Positions 9,995-19,149 of a stretch of 57,639 bases of DNA are shown piece after piece. Both the position numbers and the translations under genes were made by a program. Each line of letters begins with the position of its first letter. The stretch's first letter is position 1. The notes under the pieces were generated by a model. The model made no database searches, was not told the origin of the DNA, and saw only the letters and a list, made by a program, of their open reading frames with translations. This DNA comes from Aphanocapsa lilacina HA4352-LM1. GTDB lineage: Bacteria; Cyanobacteriota; Cyanobacteriia; Gloeobacterales; Gloeobacteraceae. The DNA is taken from the NCBI GenBank assembly GCA_019359725.1, contig JAHHGR010000024.1, positions 1 through 57,639 of the forward strand. Reading direction: 5' to 3'.

Positions 9995-10582
9995 ATGACT
10001 CCTACAGCAAGAAGCACAGACTCTGACAGACTGTACACCTTTGTCGGCGGGTCCGGCGGTCCCTGGCAAATTACGAGCGTTTGCTGCTTGATCGGTGAAC
10101 CTCTACCCGAGGCGCCAAGGCTCAATATTTACTCTGCTCAGGAGTCCATCCCCGCAGTGGGGCACAATTGGCTTTTGCGCGGCATCCGCAGCAATGAGCG
10201 CTACGTGACCCGCGCGGAAAGGAGCCAACTGGTCGCTGTCCAGGATGGTCTCGGGCGCCCCGAATCCACCTGTGCAGCACTGATCCCGATTCGCAAGAGT
10301 GCCGCCTGGTGGTCGCTTACCCAGGACGAACGCCGGGCGATCTTCGAGGAGCAGTCGCACCACATCAAAGTCGGACTGAAGCACCTGCCGCCTGTCGCCC
10401 GCCGATTGCACCACTGTCGAGATCTTTGTGAGCAAGAGCCTTTCGACTTTCTGACCTGGTTTGAGTACGCCCCGGCGTACGAAGCCGCCTTCGATGCACT
10501 GCTGCAGGAGCTTCGCACCTCGGCAGAATGGCAGTACGTTGACCGTGAAATTGATCTTCGACTCGTTCGTCGCGAAGTTTAA
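9995..10582 (+). CDS. Chlorite dismutase-like family protein
   Basis: A 195-residue cytosolic protein that resembles the short (clade 2, dimeric) heme proteins of the chlorite dismutase superfamily found in cyanobacteria. The core segment IFEEQSHHIKVGLKHLPPVA followed by RRLHHCRDL and FDFLTWFEYAPAYEAAFDAL is the conserved ferredoxin-like fold with candidate heme-ligating His and distal Arg residues. It could decompose chlorite or peroxides or have a heme-related role; the physiological reaction in cyanobacteria is unsettled. No strong ribosome site precedes ATG 9995. It is convergent with menA. Confidence 0.7.
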   Translation: MTPTARSTDSDRLYTFVGGSGGPWQITSVCCLIGEPLPEAPRLNIYSAQESIPAVGHNWLLRGIRSNERYVTRAERSQLVAVQDGLGRPESTCAALIPIRKSAAWWSLTQDERRAIFEEQSHHIKVGLKHLPPVARRLHHCRDLCEQEPFDFLTWFEYAPAYEAAFDALLQELRTSAEWQYVDREIDLRLVRREV

Positions 10583-10662
10583 ACCCGGCGAGCGGTCGTA
10601 CCTGGCCGTCGACGACCCGTACAGATTTAGATAGAAAAAGAACGGCAGGTGCCTGCAAGACC

Positions 10663-11550
10663 CTAGAGCGGCAACAGCGTCCCTGCAAGCAATCCCAAAG
10701 TGAGCAACGCGCCGCTGATCAGGTGAAAGCGCGCCGCGAGCGGCAGAGCCCCCACGACCACCGCCGGGTTGGTGGCATTTTCGCGCACGAAGCGCACCAA
10801 CGCCACGGCTAGGGGAATCGTTGCCAGCACCGCCAGCACCGTCCAGGGCAAAAAGCCGCCCGCCACGGCCATAAGAAGGACCACGTAGGACGGAGCGATC
10901 ACCCACCAGAAGCGCTTGGCAGCCAGAGCCGGTCCCCAGCGCACCACCGGGGTGCGCTTGTCGAATTCCCGGTCGTCCTCGTACTGGTAGAAGTGGTGGG
11001 CGTAGAGAATCGTGGCCGTCCAACTGCCCACGGCGATCCCCACCCAGAGCGCTCCGAGTTCCCAGCTGCCGGTCTGGGCGCGGGTAGCGGTGAGCACGGC
11101 GATCGGTCCGAAGCAACTGCTGCTAATCCATTCGCCCAGACCCTTGTAGGCCAGGCGAAAGGGCGGTCCCTGGTAGGCATAACCCAAGAAGATGCCGAAG
11201 CTTCCGAAAGCCAGTAGCCACCAGTCCTGCAGCGCCCAGAAGCACACATACCCGATGCTCAAAAAAAGGTTGCCCACCCAGAGCACCTGGGAGCGGCTGC
11301 CGGTGGTGCGCACCAGCGAGTTCAGCTTGTTGCGATCCACACCGGTGTCCCAGTCGAACACGTCGTTGGTGAGATTAATCCAGGCGTGCACAAAGATGAG
11401 CCCGGCGAGGGTCAAAGCAAAGCGCTGCAGGTCGAACACCCCCCCCTGCCACCAGGCGAAGGCCGTGCCCACCAGAATCGGGACGACCGAGGCGGTATAA
11501 ATCAGTGGATTGAAACTGTTCAGCCAGGGCCTGAGGGGGCTGCCGGACAC
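10663..11550 (-). CDS. menA: 1,4-dihydroxy-2-naphthoate prenyl/phytyltransferase
   Basis: A UbiA-family membrane protein of about 295 residues with eight or nine hydrophobic helices. The first Asp-rich motif NLTNDVFDWDTGVDRNK and a second, YQYEDDREFDKRTPVV, bind Mg-prenyl diphosphate. MenA attaches the isoprenoid tail to dihydroxynaphthoate in the pathway to phylloquinone or menaquinone, the secondary acceptor of photosystem I. GTG at 11550 behind a GGAG gives the usual family length; the frame is open for another 119 codons upstream but overlaps the next gene. It follows the DciA-like gene by about 46 bases. Confidence 0.88.
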   Translation of the reverse strand: MSGSPLRPWLNSFNPLIYTASVVPILVGTAFAWWQGGVFDLQRFALTLAGLIFVHAWINLTNDVFDWDTGVDRNKLNSLVRTTGSRSQVLWVGNLFLSIGYVCFWALQDWWLLAFGSFGIFLGYAYQGPPFRLAYKGLGEWISSSCFGPIAVLTATRAQTGSWELGALWVGIAVGSWTATILYAHHFYQYEDDREFDKRTPVVRWGPALAAKRFWWVIAPSYVVLLMAVAGGFLPWTVLAVLATIPLAVALVRFVRENATNPAVVVGALPLAARFHLISGALLTLGLLAGTLLPL

Positions 11551-11596
11551 GGGTGGTTCTCCATCTTTTCCCTGGTCATTGTGGCACCAAAACCGC

Positions 11597-12139
11597 TCAA
11601 GGCCGCACGGCGCAACTGCCGCACATCCCCCAGCGCACCAGCTCGCCCTGGGGCGCCCCCATCCGGCAGCGCGGACACGCGGGCAATTGCTCGCCCCGCC
11701 AGCGCGCCAGTGCCCTGAGTCGCTCCAGCTTGTCCTGAAGGGTGGGCGGCTCCGCACCCGGTGCCGGGGCGGGGTGTCCCGCCAGCGGTACGATGAGCGG
11801 ATGTTCGGAAGCCAGGGGAACCCGACCGGTTTTCTCGCGGGCGTACCAGCCGGTAGTCTCGAAGCGGATATCGCGCAGCGGCTCGGCGGTACCCCAGATT
11901 TCGGCAATTTTGCCCATCAGCAACCGGCGCTGGTAGCCCAGGTTCTGCGCCCAGACCGCCCCGCAGACCGCCACGGTGAGCACGCCGTCCTGGAGCTTCA
12001 GCGGGCGGCAGTGGGCAGCCACCGCCTCGCCCACGACTTTTGGCCACTGTTTCTGCAGCTGAACGAGCCGCTGGTTGCGCGCCATCTGGGGATTGCGCAC
12101 GAGATCGCCAAGCAAACTTGATAGAGAAACCGGCTTCAT
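11597..12139 (-). CDS. DUF721 (DciA-like) protein with C-terminal Cys motifs
   Basis: A 180-residue protein. Residues 1-90 match the DUF721/DciA fold (SLLGDLVRNP, WPKVVGEAVAAHCRPLKLQDGVLTV). DciA proteins load or assist the replicative helicase DnaB in bacteria that lack DnaC/DnaI. A Pro-rich linker leads to a C-terminal CPRC ... CGSC pair that could bind zinc. The helicase role is an inference from the family; the gene sits upstream of menA with no replication gene nearby. Confidence 0.72.
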   Translation of the reverse strand: MKPVSLSSLLGDLVRNPQMARNQRLVQLQKQWPKVVGEAVAAHCRPLKLQDGVLTVAVCGAVWAQNLGYQRRLLMGKIAEIWGTAEPLRDIRFETTGWYAREKTGRVPLASEHPLIVPLAGHPAPAPGAEPPTLQDKLERLRALARWRGEQLPACPRCRMGAPQGELVRWGMCGSCAVRP

Positions 12140-12202
12140 CTACCGCCAGGGTCGCTGTTCGCTGCCAGTATCTCCTGCGGAATGCTCTGTGTCACCGGGC
12201 GA

Positions 12203-12847
12203 TCAAAACGTCGCCTTGTGGTGGATCAGGTCCAAAAATTCCTGGCGGGTGGACTGGCTCTCTTTGAAGACCCCCACCATCGAACTGGTCACCGTCCAGG
12301 AATTGGGCTTCTGCACGCCGCGCATCACCATGCACATGTGCGAGGCTTCGATCACCACCGCCACGCCCCGCGGCTGCAACACCTCCTGCAGCGCCTCGGC
12401 GATCTGGCGGGTGAGGCGCTCCTGCACCTGCAACCGGCGGGCGTACATCTCGACGATGCGGGCAAGTTTCGACAGGCCCACCACCTTCTGGTCGGGAATA
12501 TAACCGACATGGGCGCGGCCGATAAACGGCAACATGTGGTGCTCACACATGCTGAATAGATCGATATCGCGCACCAGCACCAACTCGTCGTGCCCGAGGT
12601 CGAAGATGGCGCCGTTGAGCAGTTCTTCGAGCGACTGACCGTAGCCTTTGGTGAGAAACTTCAGCGCCTCCGCCACCCGCTTGGGTGTGCGCTCCAGGCC
12701 ATTGCGCTCGGGATCCTCGCCCACCCCGACCAAAAGCGTGCGTACCGCGTCCATCATCGGGTCGAGGCCGTTGCGGCTTGCGGCTTCTGAAGCGGAGTCG
12801 TCTTCGTGCCAGTCGGAAGGCAGAAAATCCTTGTGGGCAATCGTCAT
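12203..12847 (-). CDS. folE: GTP cyclohydrolase I
   Basis: A 214-residue enzyme that converts GTP to 7,8-dihydroneopterin triphosphate, the first step of folate and pterin synthesis. The zinc site is visible in [10 protein letters not shown] and in [10 protein letters not shown], and the GTP-binding region includes [10 protein letters not shown]. The N-terminal extension of about 25 residues is not conserved. ATG 12847 has an AAGGA site 8 bases upstream. folP, a later step in the same pathway, is at 49.9 kb. The SDR gene is only 23 bases upstream, suggesting an operon. Confidence 0.95.
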   Translation of the reverse strand: MTIAHKDFLPSDWHEDDSASEAASRNGLDPMMDAVRTLLVGVGEDPERNGLERTPKRVAEALKFLTKGYGQSLEELLNGAIFDLGHDELVLVRDIDLFSMCEHHMLPFIGRAHVGYIPDQKVVGLSKLARIVEMYARRLQVQERLTRQIAEALQEVLQPRGVAVVIEASHMCMVMRGVQKPNSWTVTSSMVGVFKESQSTRQEFLDLIHHKATF

Positions 12848-12870
12848 GTTTTGGTTTCCTTGTAAATGAT

Positions 12871-13602
12871 TTAGAACGCGCCCCGGCCGGGCATCAAAAT
12901 CGCTGCTTCGAGCACAGCGTCAGGAGGAAGATTCACCGTGTAGAGCACCAACCCGGCGACGGTCTCAGCCGAAAGCATCGCCGCGCGATCGAAGTCGGCC
13001 GCGATCGCTTCGCTGTCCCAGAGGGCCGTATCCACCGCCCCCGGGCAGAGGGCCGTCACCCGGATGCCCTCGGAGCGGACCTCCTCGGCGAGCACGCGCG
13101 TCATGGCGAGCAGGCCGGCTTTGCTGGCGCAGTAAGCCCCCCAACCCGCAAAGGCGCGCTCGCCCGCGATGGAGACAAGGTTCACCACCAGACCGCTCCG
13201 CCGCGCGCGCATACCGGGCAATACGGCACGGGTCATTGCAAAGGGTGCGGTCAGGTTGAGAGCCAGAACGCGCTCCCAATCGGCAACCGGGGTGCTCTCA
13301 AGCGTATTGGTGTAGGCCATTCCGGCGCTGTTGACAAGCACGTCAATGGGACCGAGCTTGGCCTGGACAGCAGCCACCACACCGTCCGCAGCCCCAAAAT
13401 CGGTGAGATCTTGCGCCAGGGCAACCGTTTTGGTCGGGGGCAGTTCCGATTGCAACTGCTCCAAAGCCGCGCGGCGGCGGGCCACCAACGCGACTGCGAA
13501 GCCCTGCTCCGCAAGACGCCTCGCCACGGCGCGACCGATGCCACTGCTTGCTCCGGTGACGAGGGCTACCCCCCGTATCCTGTCAGTTTGCGCTGCTTCC
13601 AA
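12871..13602 (-). CDS. Short-chain dehydrogenase/reductase
   Basis: A 243-residue Rossmann enzyme of the classical SDR type. [12 protein letters not shown] near residue 16 binds the cofactor and NSAGMAY stabilises the fold. The catalytic Ser is within VSIAGERAF and the Tyr and Lys are within YCASKAG. The substrate cannot be assigned. Position next to folE raises the possibility of a pterin reductase role, but there is no specific residue support. A TTG at 13602 is the only reasonable start that keeps the glycine motif at the usual distance. Confidence 0.85.
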   Translation of the reverse strand: MEAAQTDRIRGVALVTGASSGIGRAVARRLAEQGFAVALVARRRAALEQLQSELPPTKTVALAQDLTDFGAADGVVAAVQAKLGPIDVLVNSAGMAYTNTLESTPVADWERVLALNLTAPFAMTRAVLPGMRARRSGLVVNLVSIAGERAFAGWGAYCASKAGLLAMTRVLAEEVRSEGIRVTALCPGAVDTALWDSEAIAADFDRAAMLSAETVAGLVLYTVNLPPDAVLEAAILMPGRGAF

Positions 13603-13678
13603 GGCGGCTCTCAGGCGGGTAAAAGCGTAGTGATTTATACACCGTCAATCATTATAGAACGATAAAACCGGTCGCACT

Positions 13679-14215
13679 TCATTGCCCCTGGCGCTGTTGC
13701 CACAGTTGCTCGCGCAACGCGAGCACCTCCTCGCGCAGGCGCAGATTTTCCTCGCGCAGGCGCAGATTTTCCGCCTGCAAGTCCGAGCTTGGCGGCTCGC
13801 CCCCCATGCGCATCGCCATATTGCCCATCTGCATCTCCATGGGTTTGATCGGCGGCACGGGGGCCATCGGCCGCATCGTCGGCTCGGCAGGCCGGGTGCG
13901 GGGGGGGCCGGAAACGGCACGGCTGGGCACCGGCAGGGCGTCCTGGGGCGGCGGCGAACCGGCGCCGATTTGCCCGTGGCCGACCTGCAGCCAGAAGCAG
14001 CCCCGCTGCGACTGGATGCGCAGACGGACCGTCCCGTGGGACTGCCAGGCCTGGGGCTCAACCAGCCAGGCCCCGGTGGGAAAACCCGATTGCTGGCTTT
14101 GCTGCTGACCCACCGAGCCGCTCTGCAGGGACAGAACCGTTTGCTCGCCCTGAAGGCTCACCACCAACATCTGGCCGGGGCCGACGTCGAAGACGTATTG
14201 CTGGGCGCGAAGCAT
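13679..14215 (-). CDS. Uncharacterised protein with C-terminal leucine-zipper-like helix
   Basis: A 178-residue protein that I do not recognise. The N-terminal 80 residues are beta-rich (MLVVSLQGEQTVLSLQSG, WLVEPQAWQSHGTVRL), then comes a Pro/Met-rich linker, and the C-terminus has heptads (LQAENLRLREENLRLREEVL) that should form a parallel coiled coil. No signal peptide or membrane segment. ATG 14215 follows an AGAGG site by about 7 bases. Such an architecture fits a scaffold or multimeric adaptor, but that is only a guess. Confidence 0.7.
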   Translation of the reverse strand: MLRAQQYVFDVGPGQMLVVSLQGEQTVLSLQSGSVGQQQSQQSGFPTGAWLVEPQAWQSHGTVRLRIQSQRGCFWLQVGHGQIGAGSPPPQDALPVPSRAVSGPPRTRPAEPTMRPMAPVPPIKPMEMQMGNMAMRMGGEPPSSDLQAENLRLREENLRLREEVLALREQLWQQRQGQ

Positions 14216-14254
14216 TGAGGGCACCTCTCTACGACACTCAAGTCTCGATCCTAC

Positions 14255-14677
14255 CTACTTGCTGCGCGATTCCATCTGATCGAGCTCAGCGTCGGGCTTG
14301 CGGGATTTGGGCCTGGAGTACAGCAGCATCGCCACAGCCGCCGCCTGGGCAAGCCGCTCTTCGCGGCGCACGGGCTCTTCGGCAAAATATTCGTTGAGCT
14401 GCAAGCAAAAGCTCTCGGGGGTGATATTGCCGATACTAGGGCTCACCGAGAAACTTTGCACTCCCGAAGTCTTATAAGCTTTGACCGAACTGACGCAGTA
14501 GGCGAGCTGATTGGCGGGGGAGGCAGCCAGAAAATCGGCGCCGACTTTGTTGCTGCCAAGGCCGCCCGCCACGGGCGGCTCCTCAGTGGTCTTAGCGGTC
14601 GAGGGCGCATTGGCCTGGCAACCGGCCAGAAGGGCCGCTGCGAGTACCAGTGAAAGGGCAATGGGGTGATAGATCAT
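14255..14677 (-). CDS. Small lipoprotein overlapping ndhA
   Basis: A 140-residue protein with a lipoprotein signal ([11 protein letters not shown] near residue 20), hence exported and lipid-anchored. The mature part has two further cysteines ([16 protein letters not shown]) that may pair, and ends in a charged tail. The start overlaps the ndhA stop by 4 bases (ATGA), so the two are translationally coupled. I know no such partner of NDH-1; function unknown. Confidence 0.75.
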   Translation of the reverse strand: MIYHPIALSLVLAAALLAGCQANAPSTAKTTEEPPVAGGLGSNKVGADFLAASPANQLAYCVSSVKAYKTSGVQSFSVSPSIGNITPESFCLQLNEYFAEEPVRREERLAQAAAVAMLLYSRPKSRKPDAELDQMESRSK

Positions 14678-15897
14678 GCTCTTGCGGCGGTCGGTTTGGC
14701 GGCAGGCCGCTTCTGCAGCGACATCGCCACGAAGACGAGTCCCACAAAGATTACCAGCGGCAGATACAAAGGCAGCGTCGTCTTGAGGGTGTTGGAGAGC
14801 AGCACCAGGGCGGCGGTCAACAACAAATTGAAGAGCGACACCGGCAGCAGAAATTTCCAGCCCAGATCCAACAGTTGGTCGATGCGTACCCTGGGCAGAG
14901 TCCAGCGCGCCAGGATGGCCAGGAACACAAAAAACGTCGCCTTCAAGATCGTCACACTGATACCCACCAGGGCATTGACCACCTGGAAGACCGGGTTGGC
15001 AGCCTCGATGCCGAAGAGGGCCGCCAGCGGCTCCAGCGGCACGATGAAGCTCCAACCGCCCAAAAACAGCACCGAGGCGATGAGCGAGGCGAGGATCAAA
15101 TTGGCGTACTCGGAGAGATAGAACAGGGCGAACTTCATGCCCGTGTACTCGGTGTGGTGGCCCGCCACCAGTTCCGACTCCGCCTCCGGCAGATCGAACG
15201 GGGCGCGCTCGGTCTCAGCCAACGCCGAAATCAAGAAAATCACAAAACCGATCGGTTGGCGCCAGATGTTCCAGGAGAAAAATGAAAACAGCCCGAGCGT
15301 CTCCTGCTGCTCGACGATATCGACCGTTGAAAGTGAACTCGACATCATCACGATGGCAAGCACCGAGAGCGCCAGCGGAATTTCGTAGGAAATCGACTGG
15401 GCCGCCGCCCGCAGCCCCCCCAGAAGGGCGTACTTGTTGTTGGAGGCGTAACCCGCCATCAGCGCACCGATGGGCGAAATGCTCGCCACAGCGATGATGA
15501 AGAAAATGCCGATGGTGATATCCGAGAGCACCAGCCCCTGGCCAAATGGAATCACCAGATAGGAGAAAAACACCGGGATAATCACGATGGCCGGGCCAAG
15601 GGTAAACAGCCACGGATCGGCTTTGATCGGGATGATGTCCTCTTTTATCAGCAGCTTCACCCCGTCCGCCGCACCCTGGATCGAGCCACCCAGGCCGATA
15701 ATCGTGGGACCCCAGCGCTGCTGCATCATGCCTGACCATTTGCGCTCGCCCCAGACGGCGGCGATCACCCCGACGGTGACGGTGAGCAAAATGACGATCA
15801 TCGGCAGGGGCAGCCACAGGGCGCGGGCGACGTCCGCCGGCACTCCCAAACCACTCAAGCTTTGGGCAAACGCATTGCCCAAATCGATTCCTTCCAT
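14674..15897 (-). CDS. ndhA: NAD(P)H-quinone oxidoreductase subunit 1
   Basis: A 407-residue membrane subunit of NDH-1 (complex I subunit H homologue) with eight or more helices. Diagnostic segments are [14 protein letters not shown], the acidic loop [20 protein letters not shown] and [18 protein letters not shown], which line the quinone-binding chamber. It moves electrons from ferredoxin to plastoquinone with proton pumping in respiration and cyclic flow. It is somewhat longer than the ~370 residues usual in cyanobacteria, mainly through a C-terminal helix and tail. Unusually, ndhI, ndhG and ndhE do not follow; a lipoprotein gene does. Confidence 0.95.
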   Translation of the reverse strand: MEGIDLGNAFAQSLSGLGVPADVARALWLPLPMIVILLTVTVGVIAAVWGERKWSGMMQQRWGPTIIGLGGSIQGAADGVKLLIKEDIIPIKADPWLFTLGPAIVIIPVFFSYLVIPFGQGLVLSDITIGIFFIIAVASISPIGALMAGYASNNKYALLGGLRAAAQSISYEIPLALSVLAIVMMSSSLSTVDIVEQQETLGLFSFFSWNIWRQPIGFVIFLISALAETERAPFDLPEAESELVAGHHTEYTGMKFALFYLSEYANLILASLIASVLFLGGWSFIVPLEPLAALFGIEAANPVFQVVNALVGISVTILKATFFVFLAILARWTLPRVRIDQLLDLGWKFLLPVSLFNLLLTAALVLLSNTLKTTLPLYLPLVIFVGLVFVAMSLQKRPAAKPTAARA

Positions 15898-15910
15898 CGA
15901 ACGTGCCTAC

Positions 15911-16372
15911 TTACTCAGTTTCCAGGGCCTGGACAAGCTGCTGGCGCTGCTTGGCGTTGAGGTTGCGCAGCCAGAAGACGTAGTACTCGAGATTGCGCCT
16001 GCCGACGCCGCGTTCGACCGCACAGACACTGCAGGTGTTGCCGGGCTCGGTGCGCAACTTGGCAGGCAACTGTTCTTTTTTAGACAGAATCAGCGAGCCG
16101 AAGTCGCTGTGGCCGAAGCCGATCAAGTCTTCAACGATCTTTTCGGCTTTCGGCCCGCGAATAGCAGCCAGGCGGTACTCCATCGGAATGCCGTTGTAGA
16201 CCGGGGCACGGGAGACAAACGGAAGCTTGGTGCGGATCTCGGCGGCGGCGGCGTCGACTCCGACGGGTGCCGTCCCCTCGGCGGGCGGGGTGGCCGACTG
16301 GGCAGAGACAGAAAGGCTGCCCAGCACAGTCAGGCAAACACCGAGTGTAAAAACGGGAAGTGCACTTTTCAT
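15911..16372 (-). CDS. Secreted uncharacterised protein with CxxC
   Basis: A 153-residue protein with a clear signal peptide (VFTLGVCLTVLGSLSVSAQS). The mature domain contains a CSVC pair (TCSVCAVERGVGRR) and an otherwise polar, helical C-terminus (NAKQRQQLVQALE). It ends 14 bases before ndhA on the same strand, so it probably heads that operon. I do not recognise the family. The CxxC could be a redox or metal-binding pair in the periplasm. Confidence 0.7.
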   Translation of the reverse strand: MKSALPVFTLGVCLTVLGSLSVSAQSATPPAEGTAPVGVDAAAAEIRTKLPFVSRAPVYNGIPMEYRLAAIRGPKAEKIVEDLIGFGHSDFGSLILSKKEQLPAKLRTEPGNTCSVCAVERGVGRRNLEYYVFWLRNLNAKQRQQLVQALETE

Positions 16373-16527
16373 CGAATGGCTCGGGCTGGTTGAAGAATCA
16401 TTTCTACTTGTAACATAGCGCTATTGCGGTGAGGAGATCCCCACCCGAGCAGGTAGGAAAACCGGCCGCCGAACCTGTCGACGCAGCGTTACAGTAGCGA
16501 TAATCGGGACATTCATGCGATTTCCCA

Positions 16528-17763
16528 ATGGAAACCCTCGGGCTTGCACCAAGGTTGCGTTCGCTGAGCCAGGCCCTGGCCGCCGGTCCCCCCTTCGCCG
16601 AGCAACTGCAGGCGGCGGGTAGCCGCACCTGGTCGATGGCCGTCGCCGCCCTCGCGGGCTTTCTAGGGGAACATCCGGCGCGGGTAGTCCTCTTTGCAGG
16701 CGGTAAATTCGATCTGGCCGCTTTGAGTGCGGCGGGTGCGGCGGCACCAAAGCTCTGGCAATTTCAGACGCTGCTGGCCCATAAACCCCAGGGCGAGGTA
16801 GTCGTTCCTTTGAGTGCGGGCGATCCACTGGCCGATGAGAACTTTCTGGTGGTGATCGCCCACGACTTTTGCCTGGTGCTATGCCACCGCAGCCCGACGC
16901 TGCAGTTTTCTTTTGAAACGGCGGTGGTGCGCCGCGCCTGTACCGTGCTGCGCCAGCGCCTGGTGATCACCCGTCCCGACCGGTTGGCCGCTTTCGATCG
17001 CGCCCTCAGCCACCTGCCGCTGGCGAGCGTGCGGCTGTTGTCGCGCTTCAGCCGGGCCCTGCTGGCGGAGGGCTCGCGCGCCCAGGAATCGATCGACGGC
17101 AGCGAACTCGATTTTCTCGAATTGCTCGCCCACGAAGTGCGTACACCACTGACCACGATTCGCACCCTCACCCGGCTGGTGCTGCGCAAAGGCGGGCTCA
17201 CGGAGTTCGCGCGCACCCATCTGGAGGCGATCGACCGCGAGTGCGCGCTGCAGATCGAGCGTTTTGAGCTGTTGGCCCTCGCCATGGACCACGAGCAGGG
17301 CGAGTTGGCCCTCAGACCCCAGGCGGTGGCCGTCGATGAACTGCTCCTGGGCTGTCTGGAGCGCTGGCGCGAGCAGGCCGATCTGCGCGGGCTGGCCCTC
17401 GATGTCGATCCGCCCGCCGAACTGCCGCGCGTGCACGCCGATCAGCTGCTTTTAGAACGGGTCCTGGGCGGTCTTGTGGACCGGCTGGTGCGCAGCCTGC
17501 CCTTCGGTAGCCACATCCAGCTGAAAGCCGAGCGGGCCGGTTTCTGGCTCAGGGTGCGCATCGATATCACCGGCGGTTCGGTCGAGGATCCGGCGGCGGC
17601 GGACGCCAATCCCTTTCGAGTCGATTCCCAGGCCGGGGCGGTCACCCTCAGGCTGCCGGCGGCCCAGGGTCTAGTGGCGGCGATGGGCGGCAAACTCACC
17701 CTGCGCCTGCGCCCCGAGGGCGAAAGCAGTACGCTGACGTTGTACCTTCCCATTCAAAGTTGA
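16528..17763 (+). CDS. Histidine-kinase-like sensor with degenerate ATPase domain
   Basis: A 411-residue protein. Residues 1-185 form a soluble sensory region with an alternating hydrophobic pattern that may be DICT-like (low certainty). An H-box follows: ELLAHEVRTPLTTIRTL near residue 205. The expected N-box Asn is missing (GGLVDRLVRSLPFGSHI), the G1 box is altered (DITGGSVED) and the G2 loop is unclear, so ATP binding is doubtful. It starts an operon with the next kinase (1-base gap) and a response regulator. It may sense and be phosphorylated rather than phosphorylate. Confidence 0.78.
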   Translation: METLGLAPRLRSLSQALAAGPPFAEQLQAAGSRTWSMAVAALAGFLGEHPARVVLFAGGKFDLAALSAAGAAAPKLWQFQTLLAHKPQGEVVVPLSAGDPLADENFLVVIAHDFCLVLCHRSPTLQFSFETAVVRRACTVLRQRLVITRPDRLAAFDRALSHLPLASVRLLSRFSRALLAEGSRAQESIDGSELDFLELLAHEVRTPLTTIRTLTRLVLRKGGLTEFARTHLEAIDRECALQIERFELLALAMDHEQGELALRPQAVAVDELLLGCLERWREQADLRGLALDVDPPAELPRVHADQLLLERVLGGLVDRLVRSLPFGSHIQLKAERAGFWLRVRIDITGGSVEDPAAADANPFRVDSQAGAVTLRLPAAQGLVAAMGGKLTLRLRPEGESSTLTLYLPIQS

Positions 17764-17764
17764 C

Positions 17765-18403
17765 GTGGATTTTGACCGCCTCGCCCACCAGTTGCGCAAC
17801 CCCGTGATGGTGATCCGCACCCTCGCGAGCCTCGTGGGCAAGCGCCTCGGGCCGGACGATCCCAACCAGGCGCTGCTCGATCAAATCGTCCGCGAGTGCC
17901 GCCGCCTCGATGCGCTGCTGGAGGACCAACTGGAGGTGCGCGCGCCGGGTGCGGTGCCGCTGGAGCCGCTGGTGGCCGAGGTGGAGCGGGCGGCAAACGC
18001 CCTGGCGCGCGAACGGCAGATCCGCTTCGCGCGGGAAGGCCAGGTGTCCTGTCGGGTCAAAGCCGACGGACGCGCCCTCTACGAAGTGCTGATGAACCTG
18101 CTCGACAACGCCTTCAAGTACACCCCGCCGGGGGGGCAGGTGCGCCTGGAGGTGCGGCCCGGCCAGAATGCCTGCACCATCGATATTGCCGACACCGGCG
18201 GCGGCATCGAGGCGGCCGATCTCGAACGCATCTTCGACGCCCACTACCGTGGCAGCCGCAACGGCGATCGGCCCGGCCGGGGGTTGGGGCTCGCCATCGC
18301 CCGCGACCTTATCGAGCAAATGGGGGGCTCTATCGACGCGCGCAACGGCGAAGGCGGCGGCAGCCGCTTCTGTGTAACCTTACCCACCGCCCAGGAGGAC
18401 TGA
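17765..18403 (+). CDS. Minimal histidine kinase without sensory domain
   Basis: A 212-residue soluble kinase starting at GTG 17765, one base after the previous stop. The H-box is FDRLAHQLRNPVMVIRTLAS near residue 3, so there is no input domain. The ATPase domain is complete: N-box MNLLDNAFKYTPPGG, G1 DIADTGGGIEAAD, and G2 GRGLGLAIA. It resembles the C-terminal half of the preceding gene with its motifs intact. The pair could act as a split kinase, with the upstream protein as the sensor. Confidence 0.88.
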   Translation: MDFDRLAHQLRNPVMVIRTLASLVGKRLGPDDPNQALLDQIVRECRRLDALLEDQLEVRAPGAVPLEPLVAEVERAANALARERQIRFAREGQVSCRVKADGRALYEVLMNLLDNAFKYTPPGGQVRLEVRPGQNACTIDIADTGGGIEAADLERIFDAHYRGSRNGDRPGRGLGLAIARDLIEQMGGSIDARNGEGGGSRFCVTLPTAQED

Positions 18404-18404
18404 C

Positions 18405-19067
18405 ATGGCCGCTCATCTGCTGTTGGTCGACGACGATCCCGGTATTCGCCTGGCGCTGCAGGCCTATCTGGAGGACGAGGGCTTCGGCGTCACTACCGCC
18501 CGCAACGCTATCGAAGGGCTGGAACTGGCCGAAAAACACCAGCCGGATCTGGTGATTACCGACATCATGATGCCCCAGGTGGACGGCTACCGGTTCCTGC
18601 AGAAGTTGCGCGCCCTGCCGCGCTTTCGCTATACGCCGGTGGTGTTTCTGACCGCCAAAGGCCAGATTGCCGATCGCATCCAGGGCTACCGCCACGGCTG
18701 CGACGCCTACATGCCCAAGCCCGGCGACCCGGAGGAACTGGTGGCCATCGTGCGCAACCTGCTCGATCGATCGCGCCAGGTCCAATCGGAGATCGTCAGT
18801 TTGGTCAGCGAACTGAACCATCGCCCGGCCCCGGCCGCTATCGAAGCTATCGACCTGGATCTCACCCCCCGCGAGCAGGAGGTGCTGCTGCTGGTCTACG
18901 CGGGTCTGATGAACAAAGAAATCGCCGGCCGCCTGGAGCGCTCCACCCGCAACGTCGAGAAGTATGTCAGCCGCCTGCTCGCCAAGACCGGCACCAGCAG
19001 CCGCACCGAGCTGGTGCGCTTCGCCCTCGAACACGGCCTGGTCAGCCCCGGCAGCGCCGCGGGTTAA
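18405..19067 (+). CDS. NarL/LuxR-type response regulator
   Basis: A 220-residue DNA-binding response regulator. The receiver domain carries the acidic pair (LLVDDD), the phospho-accepting Asp in VITDIMMPQVDGY, the switch Thr in FLTAKG and the Lys in YMPKPGDPEE. The C-terminal LuxR helix-turn-helix is LTPREQEVLLLVYAGLMNKEIA followed by NVEKYVSRLLAKTG. The start lies one base after the upstream kinase stop. Resembles the ycf29-like regulators retained in some plastids, though I cannot prove orthology. Targets are unknown. Confidence 0.9.
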   Translation: MAAHLLLVDDDPGIRLALQAYLEDEGFGVTTARNAIEGLELAEKHQPDLVITDIMMPQVDGYRFLQKLRALPRFRYTPVVFLTAKGQIADRIQGYRHGCDAYMPKPGDPEELVAIVRNLLDRSRQVQSEIVSLVSELNHRPAPAAIEAIDLDLTPREQEVLLLVYAGLMNKEIAGRLERSTRNVEKYVSRLLAKTGTSSRTELVRFALEHGLVSPGSAAG

Positions 19068-19149
19068 CACGCCCATCACCTGCCCATGAACTCGGCTTAA
19101 TGCTTGGCTGGCACAATGACTCCCGGTCTGCATGTCCTGGAGTTGTCTT

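Noticed and set aside
9772..10125. 117-codon minus-strand frame across the MITE and the Cld gene start
   Set aside because: It spans a transposable element junction and the start of a well-supported gene, and shows no family resemblance.
12685..13665. 326-codon plus-strand frame over folE and the SDR gene
   Set aside because: Antisense to two genes with full catalytic motifs; no independent evidence.
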